Assembly: GCF_001296045.1 (NCBI RefSeq)
Contig: NZ_LJHS01000044.1
Span: 91,004 to 155,003 of the forward strand
Source: Rhizobium sp. AAP43
Lineage (GTDB): Bacteria; Pseudomonadota; Alphaproteobacteria; Rhizobiales; Rhizobiaceae
Direction: 5' to 3'
DNA: 64,000 nucleotides
Shown here piece by piece: positions 47,790 through 57,130 of the stretch. The notes beneath the pieces were generated by a model. It did not search any database. It was given only the letters and a program-made list of their open reading frames with translations, and had not been told where the DNA came from. The position numbers and the translations under genes were made by a program. Position 1 is the stretch's first letter; every line of letters begins with the position of its first letter.

Positions 47790-48503
47790 ATGACTGAGGC
47801 CAAGAAGATCGCCGGGCGGCGCAATGCCGCCGAACAACTGCCGCTCGTTTTCGAGCATGGTGCAGCCAGCGGCCGCGACGATCTTTTGGTGTCGGAGCGT
47901 CTGGCAGCAGCCGTGTCGCTGGTCGATGCCTGGCCAACCTGGCCATCGCCAGTCGTGATCCTGACCGGTCCGGCCGGCTCGGGAAAATCGCATCTGGCCC
48001 AGATCTATCGAGAGACGGCGGAAGCAGCGACCATCACCGCCCGGCCCGGCGAGGGCGCCTCCGAACGGGCGGCGGAAGGCCCCGTTCTGCTGGAGGATGC
48101 CGACCGCGCCGGCTTCGACGAGGTGGAGCTCTTCCACGTCATCAATGCTGTCCGCCAGCACGGCACGACGCTTTTGATCACCTCGCGCAGCTTCCCGCCC
48201 TCATGGAATGTGGCGCTGCCAGACCTGGCCTCCCGGTTGAAGGCGGCAACCGTCGTCGAGATCGGCACGCCGGACGAGGATCTTCTCGGCCAGCTGATCA
48301 CGAAGCTTTTTGCCGACCGGCAGCTTTACATCGACGACAAGATCGTCAGCTATATCGTACAGCGAATGGAACGGTCCTTCTCGGCGGCGCAGACCGTGGT
48401 CGACCGAATGGACAAGCTGGCGCTGGCCCGACGCGTGAAGATCACGCGGGGACTGGCAGCGGAAGTGCTGGAGACACTGGAGACGGCGCAAGTCCGGGAG
48501 TGA
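47790..48503 (+). CDS. hdaA: DnaA-related regulator HdaA
   Basis: HdaA binds the sliding clamp and stimulates ATP hydrolysis by DnaA, limiting re-initiation of replication. The 237-residue AAA+ protein has the clamp-binding QLPLVF motif at residues 16-21, the P-loop GPAGSGKSH (60-68), a Walker-B-like LLEDADRA and a DnaA-like lid with [17 protein letters not shown]. It lacks DnaA domain IV, so it does not bind DnaA boxes. The join to PerM upstream and to ppk downstream is the usual rhizobial order. Confidence 0.93.
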   Translation: MTEAKKIAGRRNAAEQLPLVFEHGAASGRDDLLVSERLAAAVSLVDAWPTWPSPVVILTGPAGSGKSHLAQIYRETAEAATITARPGEGASERAAEGPVLLEDADRAGFDEVELFHVINAVRQHGTTLLITSRSFPPSWNVALPDLASRLKAATVVEIGTPDEDLLGQLITKLFADRQLYIDDKIVSYIVQRMERSFSAAQTVVDRMDKLALARRVKITRGLAAEVLETLETAQVRE

Positions 48504-48565
48504 GTGTCACAGATCTGTCGTCGAATTGTTATAATCGGCGGAAACACAAAAAGGGGCGGAGAATC

Positions 48566-50758
48566 ATGGACCAGTCGGCGATCGACACCAGCGGCGAAAC
48601 AGGCATGGAAGCGTTGGCCGCCGAGGACATGATGCTCAGTCCGGCCCGCTTCATCAATCGTGAGTTCTCCTGGCTGCAGTTCAATCGCCGGGTCCTTGAG
48701 GAAACGCTGAACACCGCCCATCCTCTGCTGGAGCGGGTTCGCTTCCTGTCGATCTCGGCCGCCAACCTCGACGAATTCTTCATGGTCCGCGTTGCCGGCC
48801 TCGAAGGACAGGTGCGCCAGGGGATCGTCATCAAGAGCCCCGATGGCAAGACGCCGGCTGAGCAACTCGACGACATCCTGAAGGAAATCGACAATCTGCA
48901 GATGGAGCAGCAGGCATCGCTGGCCGTGTTGCAACAGTATCTGGGGCAGGAAGAGATCCTGATCGTACGCCCGGCTGCCCTGTCCGACGTTGACCGGACC
49001 TGGCTCGAGACGACATTCGAGGAATCGATCTTCCCGGTCCTCACCCCGCTTTCGATCGATCCTGCTCATCCGTTCCCCTTCATTCCGAACCTCGGCTTCT
49101 CCATGGGCCTGCAGCTCTGCTCCAGCCGCACCGGCGAGCCGATGACGGCTCTTCTGCGTCTGCCGCCGGCCCTCGATCGCTTCATTCGCCTGCCGGACGA
49201 AGGCGCGACGATCCGCTACATCACGCTGGAAGATGCCGTCGGCCTCTTCATCAACCGGCTTTACCCCGGCTATGAGGTGAAGGGCTTTGGCACCTTCCGC
49301 ATCATCCGCGACAGCGATATCGAAGTGGAAGAAGAAGCCGAAGATCTGGTGCGCTTCTTCGAAACGGCCCTAAAGCGCCGCCGCCGTGGCTCGGTGATCC
49401 GCATCGAGGTGGACAGTGAGATGCCGCTCGCGCTTCGCCAGTTCGTGGTCCATGAACTCGGCGTCGCCGACAACCGGGTGGCCGTGCTGCCGGGTCTTCT
49501 TGCACTCAACACGATCTCGGAAATCACCAAGGCGCCGCGCGACGACCTGCGCTTCGAGCAGTACAATGCCCGTTTCCCCGAGCGGGTCCGCGAACATGCA
49601 GGCGATTGCCTGGCCGCGATACGTGAAAAGGACATGATCGTCCACCACCCCTATGAGAGCTTTGATGTCGTCGTGCAGTTCCTGCTGCAGGCCGCCCGCG
49701 ACCCGGACGTGCTGGCGATCAAGCAGACGCTTTACAGAACCTCGAACGACAGCCCGATCGTCCGTGCCCTTATCGATGCGGCGGAAGCCGGCAAGTCGGT
49801 GACCGCGCTTGTCGAACTGAAGGCGCGCTTCGACGAAGAGGCGAATATCCGTTGGGCCCGCGACCTTGAACGCGCCGGGGTGCAGGTCGTCTTCGGCTTC
49901 ATCGAGTTGAAGACCCATGCCAAGATGTCGATGGTCGTGCGCCGCGAAGACGGCAAGCTTCGCACCTACTGCCATCTCGGTACCGGCAACTATCACCCGG
50001 TCACCGCGAAGATCTATACCGACCTGTCCTTCTTCACCTGCAACCCGAAGATCGCCCATGACATGGCGAATGTCTTCAACTTCATCACAGGCTATGGCGA
50101 GCCGGAAGAAGGCATGAAGCTCGCAGTGTCGCCCTATACGCTGCGCCCGCGCATCCTCAAGCATATCCGTGAGGAGACCGAGCATGCCAAGGCTGGTCGC
50201 CCGGCGGGCATCTGGATGAAGATGAATTCGCTGGTCGATCCCGAGATCATCGATGCGCTTTATGAAGCAAGCCGGGCAGGGGTCGAGATCGACCTCGTCA
50301 TTCGCGGCATCTGCTGCCTGCGCCCCCGCGTTCCGGGCCTGTCCGATAATATTCGCGTCAAGTCCATTGTCGGTCGCTTCCTTGAGCACAGCCGCATCTT
50401 CTGCTTTGGCAACGGCCATCGCCTGCCTTCGGAAAAGGCGCTCGTCTATATCGGCTCGGCCGACATGATGCCGCGCAATCTCGACCGCCGCGTCGAGACG
50501 CTGGTACCGTTGATCAATCCGACGGTGCATGAACAGGTGCTCTCACAGATCATGCTCGGGAACCTGATTGACAATCAACAGAGCTACGAGATATTGGCCG
50601 ACGGCACGTCTCGCCGCATGGAAGTGCGACAAGGTGAGGAACCTTTCAACGCGCAGCAGTATTTCATGACCAATCCCAGCCTATCCGGCCGTGGAGAAGC
50701 CCTGAAGTCCAGCGCACCGAAACTTATTGCCGGCCTGATTTCCGGCAGAAACAGATAA
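48566..50758 (+). CDS. ppk: Polyphosphate kinase 1
   Basis: PPK1 reversibly makes polyphosphate from ATP, anchored at the inner membrane. The 730-residue protein starts with [18 protein letters not shown] (N domain), has [13 protein letters not shown], and the catalytic histidine in [12 protein letters not shown] is His451. The Mg-binding [10 protein letters not shown] and C-terminal [16 protein letters not shown] motifs are intact. ATG at 48566 is preceded by GGGGCGGAGAATC. It is followed 12 bases later by ppx, so production and degradation of polyphosphate are co-encoded. Confidence 0.97.
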   Translation: MDQSAIDTSGETGMEALAAEDMMLSPARFINREFSWLQFNRRVLEETLNTAHPLLERVRFLSISAANLDEFFMVRVAGLEGQVRQGIVIKSPDGKTPAEQLDDILKEIDNLQMEQQASLAVLQQYLGQEEILIVRPAALSDVDRTWLETTFEESIFPVLTPLSIDPAHPFPFIPNLGFSMGLQLCSSRTGEPMTALLRLPPALDRFIRLPDEGATIRYITLEDAVGLFINRLYPGYEVKGFGTFRIIRDSDIEVEEEAEDLVRFFETALKRRRRGSVIRIEVDSEMPLALRQFVVHELGVADNRVAVLPGLLALNTISEITKAPRDDLRFEQYNARFPERVREHAGDCLAAIREKDMIVHHPYESFDVVVQFLLQAARDPDVLAIKQTLYRTSNDSPIVRALIDAAEAGKSVTALVELKARFDEEANIRWARDLERAGVQVVFGFIELKTHAKMSMVVRREDGKLRTYCHLGTGNYHPVTAKIYTDLSFFTCNPKIAHDMANVFNFITGYGEPEEGMKLAVSPYTLRPRILKHIREETEHAKAGRPAGIWMKMNSLVDPEIIDALYEASRAGVEIDLVIRGICCLRPRVPGLSDNIRVKSIVGRFLEHSRIFCFGNGHRLPSEKALVYIGSADMMPRNLDRRVETLVPLINPTVHEQVLSQIMLGNLIDNQQSYEILADGTSRRMEVRQGEEPFNAQQYFMTNPSLSGRGEALKSSAPKLIAGLISGRNR

Positions 50759-50770
50759 CACTGGTACCTC

Positions 50771-52291
50771 ATGACAAGATCTGAAGCCCAGGGGCGCCTA
50801 CCCGGCATCGCCCCTGTTTCCGTTGTCGATATCGGTTCTAACTCGATCCGTCTGGTGATCTACGAGGGGCTGTCGCGGGCGCCGACCGTCCTTTTCAATG
50901 AAAAGGTCCTGTGTGGCCTCGGCAAGGGCGTCGCCTCCACCGGCCGCATGGACGAGGAGGGGGTTGAGCGCGCGCTTGTGGCCCTGCGTCGCTTCCGTGC
51001 CCTTTCCAACCAGGCTCAGGCGACCCGCATGTATGTGCTGGCCACCGCTGCCGCACGCGAGGCCTCCAACGGTCCCGATTTCATCGCCCGCGCAGAGAAG
51101 ATCCTCGGCCACGAGGTTCTGGTCCTGACCGGTGAGGAAGAGGCCCGCTATTCGGCGCTTGGTATCATCAGCGGCTTCCACGACGCGGACGGCATTGCCG
51201 GTGACCTCGGCGGGGGCTCGCTGGAACTGATCGACATCAAGGGCAAGTCCTTCGGCCAGGGCATCACCATGCCGCTGGGCGGCATCCGGCTCTCCGAAAC
51301 GGCGGAAGGTGCGCTGCCCAAGGCACGTGCTTTGGCAAAGAAGCTTGTCGCCGGAGCCACGCTGCTCAAAAACGGTGAGGGGCGCACCTTCTATGCGGTC
51401 GGCGGCACCTGGCGCAACATCGCCAAACTGCACATGGAAATCCGCAAATATCCGCTGCACATGATGCAGGGCTATGAACTGCCTTTCGACGAGATTGCCT
51501 TCTTCCTCGACGAGATCATTTCCGGCGCCAATGCCCGCGATCCCGCCTGGTCGACGATTTCGAAAAACCGCCGCAGTCTGATCCCCTATGGTGCCGTCGC
51601 CCTTCGCGAAGTCATCGAGGCAATGAAGCCGAAGAGTGTCTGCTTTTCCGCCCAGGGCGTGCGCGAAGGCTATCTCTATTCGCTGTTGCTCGAGGAAGAG
51701 CAGGCCCTCGATCCGCTGGTCGAAGCAGCCGACGAATTGGCAATTTTGCGTGCGCGCTCGCCCGAGCACGCCCGGGAACTGGCCGACTGGACCGGCCGGA
51801 TGATGCCCTTCTTCGATATCGTCGAGACGGAAGAGGAAAGCCGCTATCGTCAGGCCGCCTGCCTGCTTGCCGATATCAGCTGGCGCGCCCATCCCGATTA
51901 CCGGGGCCTGCAGGCGCTGAACGTGATTGCCCACTCGTCTTTCGTCGGCATCACCCATCCGGGTCGCGCCTTTATCGCGCTGACAAACTACTACCGTTTC
52001 GAAGGCCTGCATGACGACGGGCAGACCGGCTCGCTGGCCACAATTGCCACCGAGCGCCTGCTCGACCGCGCCAAGCTCGTCGGCGGCATGCTGCGTGTGG
52101 TCTATCTGTTCTCGGCCTCGATGCCGGGCGTGGTCCACAACCTCACCTTCCGTCGCTCGGACAATCCCGATCTCGACCTCGAATTCGTCGTGCCGAAGGC
52201 CTATCACGATTTCGCTGGCGAACGCCTGGACGGACGCTTGATGCAGCTCTCCAAACTGACCGGCAAACGGTTGGCGTTTGTGTTTGAGTAG
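50771..52291 (+). CDS. ppx: Exopolyphosphatase (Ppx/GppA family)
   Basis: Ppx/GppA enzymes remove terminal phosphates from polyphosphate and, in some, from pppGpp. The 506-residue protein has the actin-fold P-loops VVDIGSNSIRLVIY and GDLGGGSLELIDI, the core SAQGVREGYLYSLL, and an HD-like C-terminal region (IAHSSFVGITHPGRAF). It begins 12 bases after ppk, so it is cotranscribed. Substrate preference between polyP and pppGpp is not decidable by eye. Confidence 0.93.
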   Translation: MTRSEAQGRLPGIAPVSVVDIGSNSIRLVIYEGLSRAPTVLFNEKVLCGLGKGVASTGRMDEEGVERALVALRRFRALSNQAQATRMYVLATAAAREASNGPDFIARAEKILGHEVLVLTGEEEARYSALGIISGFHDADGIAGDLGGGSLELIDIKGKSFGQGITMPLGGIRLSETAEGALPKARALAKKLVAGATLLKNGEGRTFYAVGGTWRNIAKLHMEIRKYPLHMMQGYELPFDEIAFFLDEIISGANARDPAWSTISKNRRSLIPYGAVALREVIEAMKPKSVCFSAQGVREGYLYSLLLEEEQALDPLVEAADELAILRARSPEHARELADWTGRMMPFFDIVETEEESRYRQAACLLADISWRAHPDYRGLQALNVIAHSSFVGITHPGRAFIALTNYYRFEGLHDDGQTGSLATIATERLLDRAKLVGGMLRVVYLFSASMPGVVHNLTFRRSDNPDLDLEFVVPKAYHDFAGERLDGRLMQLSKLTGKRLAFVFE

Positions 52292-52322
52292 GCCCCACCG
52301 GACATTTCGGAGATAGCCTCGT

Positions 52323-52823
52323 TTATTTAATGGAGTAGTCTATCTGCAGGTCGCTAAGTTTATTGCCTACATAGGTGTAGTCGACACTCATGGCGTATAT
52401 TGGATCCAGTCCAAAATATTGTAAATTAATGATCCGCCAATTGAGAGGGCATTTGTTTTCTCGGTGTTGGCATAAGAAGTATAACCTTCTCTCATCTGGC
52501 GCAGAATATCGTGCCGGAAAGACACTGAGGTTTAAATCAAATTGCAGAAGCCAGGCCCTGAGGTTCTCTTCTGAACCCAGCCGTGTCATCAGATGGTAAA
52601 AACAGGTCCAGTAATCCGACGTCCAGATCAGCTTTCTCCAGATGAGGTCATTCTGCCTCGGAGAGCTTTTGTCGTGGCACGCCGCGAAGTCAGGAAAACG
52701 CCTGAGTGACCATCGCACGCCCCACTGATTGCTGCGGTCCGCAATCTCCAGGATCTGAGTGTCTTCCGCCCGTGCCGCACACGCGCTCAAGAAAAGCATC
52801 CCAACAAACAGCAGCCATTTCAT
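52323..52823 (-). CDS. Low-GC small exported protein, likely lipoprotein
   Basis: No family was recognised. The 166-residue product starts MKWLLFVGMLFLSACAARAED; LSAC looks like a lipobox with Cys16, though a cut after ARA is an alternative. The mature part has cysteines at AACHDKS, YWTCFYH and LCQHRENKCPLNW, suggesting disulfides, and is rich in Trp, Tyr and Phe. Its DNA is visibly richer in A/T than its neighbours, with codons such as TTA and ATA that are rare here, which suggests recent acquisition. It lies between ppx and a phytase-like gene. Confidence 0.68.
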   Translation of the reverse strand: MKWLLFVGMLFLSACAARAEDTQILEIADRSNQWGVRWSLRRFPDFAACHDKSSPRQNDLIWRKLIWTSDYWTCFYHLMTRLGSEENLRAWLLQFDLNLSVFPARYSAPDERRLYFLCQHRENKCPLNWRIINLQYFGLDPIYAMSVDYTYVGNKLSDLQIDYSIK

Positions 52824-52931
52824 CAAACCATCCCGATATCGCGAGAAGCGGGATGCTAGGGAGGAACTGGATCGGAAGCAACCCTTAGGCGTCTATCTAG
52901 TGCCTTGCAATCTTTCGGATTGCTGGGTTGG

Positions 52932-52954
52932 GAGAGCGGGCACTGCCCGCTCTC
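52932..52954. terminator. Hairpin near the end of the phytase-like gene
   Basis: GAGAGCGGGC (52932-52941) pairs perfectly with GCCCGCTCTC (52945-52954) around a three-base loop. It is 18 bases downstream of the minus-strand esterase stop. The minus-strand tail has no U-run and the plus-strand tail is TTCGCT, so termination strength is uncertain. Confidence 0.6.
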
Positions 52955-52972
52955 TTCGCTTCAGGCCTTCGC

Positions 52973-54331
52973 TTACTTAGCCGCGAGGAACTCGCTCACT
53001 TCGAGCAGAACGAACTCATTGTCGTCCGCCTTATCAAGTACGCGGCCGGCCGAGAAGGGCAGGTTGTTGTCGTTGCCGACGACGATATGCGTGGCATCGA
53101 TGATATCGACATTCTCGATCGTGACGAAAGGCATGTCGTAGTAGCCTTCGCCGCCGCCCTGGCGCTTCTTGTTGTCGGGATCTTCGATCTTCATCAGATC
53201 GATGAAGCCGATCTTGCGAACGGCCTTGCCCGCGTTTTCTTGCGTCATCTCGATCTTGTAGATGCGCTTGTGCTTGGCCGGGACGGCAAAGCAGTCGGGG
53301 GCCGGGGCCTTCGGATCGGCGCAAGCCTTGTCTGCGGTACCAGCTCCATTGTCGCGTTCGATAACCAGTGCCGTCGTCTCGTCGATCATGTTGAAATCGC
53401 CGATCGCCTCGCCGCCTTCCGACAGCGGATAGAGCCAGCTCTTTCCGGTCCAGGCCTTGGACGCGACATCCAGTTCGACGATGCGCAGGGCCGTCAGGCC
53501 ATCTGCTTTTTCGACCGAGCCGTCTTCGAGATAGAGCGGGCCTTCCAGCAGGCCGTAGAGCTTGGTGCCATCCTTCGACAGCGCAAGGCCTTCATAGCCA
53601 CCGGAGCGCTTGAGGTTGAAAACCGGCATCTTGGCAGTCGGGTTGGCAGGCACAACAAGCGTTGCATTGTCAGGCGACTTGACCTCGGTCTCACCGACCT
53701 TGGTGGCGATGACGTCGGTCAGCTTGCCGTCCATCGAGAATTTCAGGAGATAGGGGCCGAATTCTTCGCCAACCCAGAAACCGTCCGCAACCGGTTGGAT
53801 CGACTCGACATCGAAATCGGCGCCGGTGAGATATCGCTGGTCCGAGCCTTCCATGACGATCGGAAAGGGAGCTTTCTTGTCCGGGTCGGTCAGGAAGAGC
53901 GTGGAGATCGGCTCGACCTTGCCGGCATCCCAATTGAACTTGAGATGATGCAGCATCAGCATGGAATCGGAGGATGTGGCCTTAGACCCGAAACCATTGT
54001 CGGAGAGGCTCCAGAATGTGCCGTCTGCCATGGTCTTGATGCCGGAAAAGCCCTGCATCGCCTGGCCGTCGAACGGCATTTTCAGGCCGGTCTCGCGAAC
54101 GCCGTCCTTGCCGGGAACGGTGCCGAGCGCCTCCGCGCGCTTGCGGTCCGGCGTGGTGAACTTGCCAGAGGTCTTCAGGTGCTGGGGTGCATCGGCCGGT
54201 GCCGCGATGATCGTGTTGGCCGGCAAAATGGCGTGCGAAACGAGCTTGGCGGAAAAGGCCTTGTCCTCGGCCATGGCAGATGTGGATGCGAGAAGGAAAA
54301 GGGATACGGAAGTCAGAAGCAATTTTTTCAT
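52973..54331 (-). CDS. Esterase-like/phytase family periplasmic protein
   Basis: This 452-residue product has a signal peptide (to about AMAED, residue 22) and matches the esterase-like activity of phytase family: GFSGIKTMADGTFWSLSDNG, then ADFDVESIQPVADGFWVGEE, and the beta-propeller repeats with RSGGYEGLALSKDGTKLYGLL. The C-terminal GGEGYYDMPFVTIENVD and VGNDNNLPFSAGR fit. It would be periplasmic; the substrate (phosphoester or other) is not known. Upstream is the convergent-free gap from the aconitase X gene; it is monocistronic as far as can be seen. Confidence 0.87.
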   Translation of the reverse strand: MKKLLLTSVSLFLLASTSAMAEDKAFSAKLVSHAILPANTIIAAPADAPQHLKTSGKFTTPDRKRAEALGTVPGKDGVRETGLKMPFDGQAMQGFSGIKTMADGTFWSLSDNGFGSKATSSDSMLMLHHLKFNWDAGKVEPISTLFLTDPDKKAPFPIVMEGSDQRYLTGADFDVESIQPVADGFWVGEEFGPYLLKFSMDGKLTDVIATKVGETEVKSPDNATLVVPANPTAKMPVFNLKRSGGYEGLALSKDGTKLYGLLEGPLYLEDGSVEKADGLTALRIVELDVASKAWTGKSWLYPLSEGGEAIGDFNMIDETTALVIERDNGAGTADKACADPKAPAPDCFAVPAKHKRIYKIEMTQENAGKAVRKIGFIDLMKIEDPDNKKRQGGGEGYYDMPFVTIENVDIIDATHIVVGNDNNLPFSAGRVLDKADDNEFVLLEVSEFLAAK

Positions 54332-54428
54332 CGGGGCACCTTGGATGAAGGAGGAACCCGCTGGCCTTTAAGCCTGCTTCATGACGGCCAGATTTTCATT
54401 CGGTGACGTTTCGGTAACGATCAACCGG

Positions 54429-56120
54429 TCAGTTGATCCAGGCCGGTATAGCCCCCGTGTCCTGTCCAGAGGCGGCCGCCTCGACGCAGGCCGAGAGACT
54501 GCCGAAGCGCAGACCGCGGCCGGTCAGCCCCGGGCCGTAATGGGCGTATTTGCCGGAATTGGTCATGATCGTCTTCACATGGCGCGGGATCAGTGGCTCG
54601 ACGATCATGCACCAGCAGGTATCGGTGACGAATTGCACGCCGAAACCTTCGAGCTCTTCCACATGACCGGCCCTGGTCGCTTCTTCGAGCGTCCAGCGGC
54701 CGCAGGTCACGATGATCGCCACATCCGGATGTTTCGTTCTACCGATGCAAAGCGCAGCCAGGCTTGCGATTTCCGTTACCGAAAAATGCGGATTGCCGAG
54801 GGAGATCAGATCCACCGAGCCGACTTCCGCGCCGTTCAACTCACCCCAGGCCTGCCGGAGCTCGGCATGGGTGACGACAACCTCCCGAAGCGCAAGCGAC
54901 CGAAAATCTTGCGCATCCTTTGCCTCAGGCGTGACGCCCGCGATGTGAAACATCGGCGCGCCTGAGGTCGTCGCGAAGGCGGCTCCATAGGCCTTCAAGT
55001 CGTCGCTGTCGGGTGCCAGATGGCCGATACCGTCGATGATCGGGATGTCGTCGGCAGCAAGCAGGCCGGTGAGATAGCCAAGAAGTGGATAAAAGCTATC
55101 ATCGACCGCCGGAAGCTGGGGCAGGGTGATGCGGAGCTTGGGTTGCCGCTCTCGGTCCAGATGGCAGCCGGCCTTCGGCGCACGCCCGGTGAGCGCGATG
55201 CAGATATCCAGATAGTCGGGATATTTCATCGTGCGCGCGGCAAGCACGCTGTTGGCATAGACGACCGCATTCGATTCGGCCCAGACGATCTGCTCATCGC
55301 GCTTCGGAGCGGTCTCCAGCAGATAGGGCGCGCAGGTGAAGCTCGGGGCCGCACCCATGTCGACATAGGCATCCGCCAACCGGCTGGCCGCTTCGCCGAA
55401 ACCCGTTTCGATCCCTTGCGTCCGCCAGCGCCTTTGGTCGACGGAGATCGCATTGAGCGTGGTCGGGACTGCGACCTTGCCACCGAGGTCGCGCAGCCGT
55501 TCGGCAAAGGCGAGCCCGCCGGGTCCGGTGTAGATGCAGCCGTCGATATGGGCCTGACTGATGTCGATAAGCTCGCTCGCGCCCTCAATCGCCGCCATCC
55601 GCAGCACGATCCGCATCGCGACCTGCGCCGCATCGCCATGCCTGCCATCAAGCATGGCGCGATCTCCGTCCGTCAGCGTGATCTGGCTTGTCGTGGAGGC
55701 GGGCAGGGCGGCGGTGGTTCCAGGAACCCGGACATGCGTCGTGCCGGCCAGAGAACGAAACGCCTCTGTGCCCAGACAGTGAACCGGGATCGACTGCCCA
55801 AACACCTCTTCCGCAACAATTACGCCAAGCGTGATGATGGCTTCGGGGCGCTCCAGCAGGATGGCGGCCGGGCCCTGTCCGTTGAGAATGAGTTCGAGGA
55901 TCACGCCGCTGCCGGAACAGGAGCCACGGCTGCTGGGAATGGCCAGCACCTGTCCGGCCAATCTTCGCCCGCTCAAGGGATGATGCCGGTCGATCACTTC
56001 GCCGGTGATCGGCTCGACGCCACCCCAGAAGCTCAAGGGCACATCGCTGTAGAGAAGCGGTCCCTCGGCAGTACCCGGAACCAGCTCATAGCCGGATATG
56101 TCGACGACTGGTCCGTTCAT
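54429..56120 (-). CDS. Aconitase X (fused small and large subunits)
   Basis: The 563-residue protein fuses the small AcnX subunit (DUF126; about residues 1-135, with SSRGSCSGSGVILELILNG) to the large one (DUF521; about 150-563, with GCIYTGPGGLAFAERL and CGRWTLEEATRAG). Several Cys (Cys68, Cys of TDTCWC) could bind an iron-sulfur cluster. Characterised bacterial AcnX proteins dehydrate cis-3-hydroxy-L-proline; related families act on mevalonate 5-phosphate. No proline-pathway partner gene is near, so the substrate is uncertain. It overlaps the DUF2891 gene by four bases. Confidence 0.86.
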   Translation of the reverse strand: MNGPVVDISGYELVPGTAEGPLLYSDVPLSFWGGVEPITGEVIDRHHPLSGRRLAGQVLAIPSSRGSCSGSGVILELILNGQGPAAILLERPEAIITLGVIVAEEVFGQSIPVHCLGTEAFRSLAGTTHVRVPGTTAALPASTTSQITLTDGDRAMLDGRHGDAAQVAMRIVLRMAAIEGASELIDISQAHIDGCIYTGPGGLAFAERLRDLGGKVAVPTTLNAISVDQRRWRTQGIETGFGEAASRLADAYVDMGAAPSFTCAPYLLETAPKRDEQIVWAESNAVVYANSVLAARTMKYPDYLDICIALTGRAPKAGCHLDRERQPKLRITLPQLPAVDDSFYPLLGYLTGLLAADDIPIIDGIGHLAPDSDDLKAYGAAFATTSGAPMFHIAGVTPEAKDAQDFRSLALREVVVTHAELRQAWGELNGAEVGSVDLISLGNPHFSVTEIASLAALCIGRTKHPDVAIIVTCGRWTLEEATRAGHVEELEGFGVQFVTDTCWCMIVEPLIPRHVKTIMTNSGKYAHYGPGLTGRGLRFGSLSACVEAAASGQDTGAIPAWIN

Positions 56121-57130
56121 CCGTTTTTCTCCGTCAGTGCCAGAACCGCAAAGCTCGCAAGCCAGTGTTCGCCCATGTAATCGCCCGAGACGTGATCAAG
56201 CCCGATCGCCAGATGGTGCTCCGAGGCGTCGAGCATGGGGCTTCGCCTGCTGTCGCTGTCCGGCAGGGTAGCGGCCAGCGCCTTCCAGCACCAGGCACGG
56301 CTGAGGTTCAGCCCGTCGAGATGGGCGATCTTGCCGTCGGAACGGTCTGACACGCGGGCGGGGTGAAACAATGTGCGCGGTTCATGCCGGGAAATATCTG
56401 GCAGGAAGGCATCGAACCACGCGGTAAAGGCCTTGGGCGGCATCAGGCGTCGCATGCATTCCGCTTCGATCAGGGCCGGCGACAGGAAGTCGTCGCCTGA
56501 GGGCTCCCCCCATGCCGGACAGTGTGTGTCCGCGCCATACCAGCGAAGCGCCGTCTGCAACAGGAGTTCGAAGAGATCAGCATCACCGGTGGCACTCGCA
56601 TAATCCGCGGCCAGACGCAGGGCGAAGGCCGTGTTGTAATGCGTGCCCGTGCGGACAGGATAGGTGGCAAGCGGCAGGAAATCGCAGAAGTGCGCGACGA
56701 TCCGTTTGGTCAGGGGCGCGAGTGCCGCGCTCCAGTCTGCCGTTTCGTGTCCGTCAAGTTCAGCCGCGAGCTTCAGCAGCCAAGCCCAGCCATAGGGGCG
56801 TTCATAGCCGCGGGCCATCGGCCGGTCGAAATAGGCGCATTCCCCCGCCACCTTGTCCGCGACCAGCATTCGATTGAAAAGGTGACGCACCGCTTCGGCT
56901 TCCGGCAGCGATGGGAAGAGACGGATCAGCCGCGCCAGCATCCAGTAGCCATGCACGCAGGAATGCCAGTCAAAACTGCCGTAAAAGATCGGATGCAGCT
57001 GCGACGGTGTTTGCGCGTCCTCAGGACCGTCAAGTCCATGCAGGATATGGTTGGGATACTCACGCCTGACATGGCTAAGGGCGATCCGGGCAAACCGCGA
57101 GGCGATGTCTGGCGTGAGCGTTGCTGTCAC
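56117..57130 (-). CDS. DUF2891 family protein
   Basis: The 337-residue protein belongs to DUF2891, recognisable from FYGSFDWHSCVHGYWMLARL (about residues 49-68) and RPYGWAWLLKLAAEL, with SRAWCWKALA near the C-terminus and a largely helical, alpha-toroid-like make-up. There is no signal peptide. The His/Asp/Trp-rich segments suggest a binding or catalytic cleft, but no function is established that I know of. It overlaps both rsm22 (upstream) and aconitase X (downstream) by four bases, which strongly implies one transcript and possibly a shared pathway with AcnX. Confidence 0.85.
   Translation of the reverse strand: MTATLTPDIASRFARIALSHVRREYPNHILHGLDGPEDAQTPSQLHPIFYGSFDWHSCVHGYWMLARLIRLFPSLPEAEAVRHLFNRMLVADKVAGECAYFDRPMARGYERPYGWAWLLKLAAELDGHETADWSAALAPLTKRIVAHFCDFLPLATYPVRTGTHYNTAFALRLAADYASATGDADLFELLLQTALRWYGADTHCPAWGEPSGDDFLSPALIEAECMRRLMPPKAFTAWFDAFLPDISRHEPRTLFHPARVSDRSDGKIAHLDGLNLSRAWCWKALAATLPDSDSRRSPMLDASEHHLAIGLDHVSGDYMGEHWLASFAVLALTEKNG

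Noticed and set aside
52928..54406. 492-residue plus-strand frame opposite the phytase-like gene
   Set aside because: Antisense artefact with biased composition and no start signal.
54419..54438. GATCAAC/GTTGATC hairpin over the aconitase X stop as a terminator
   Set aside because: Seven-base stem without a U-run and overlapping the stop codon; not convincing.
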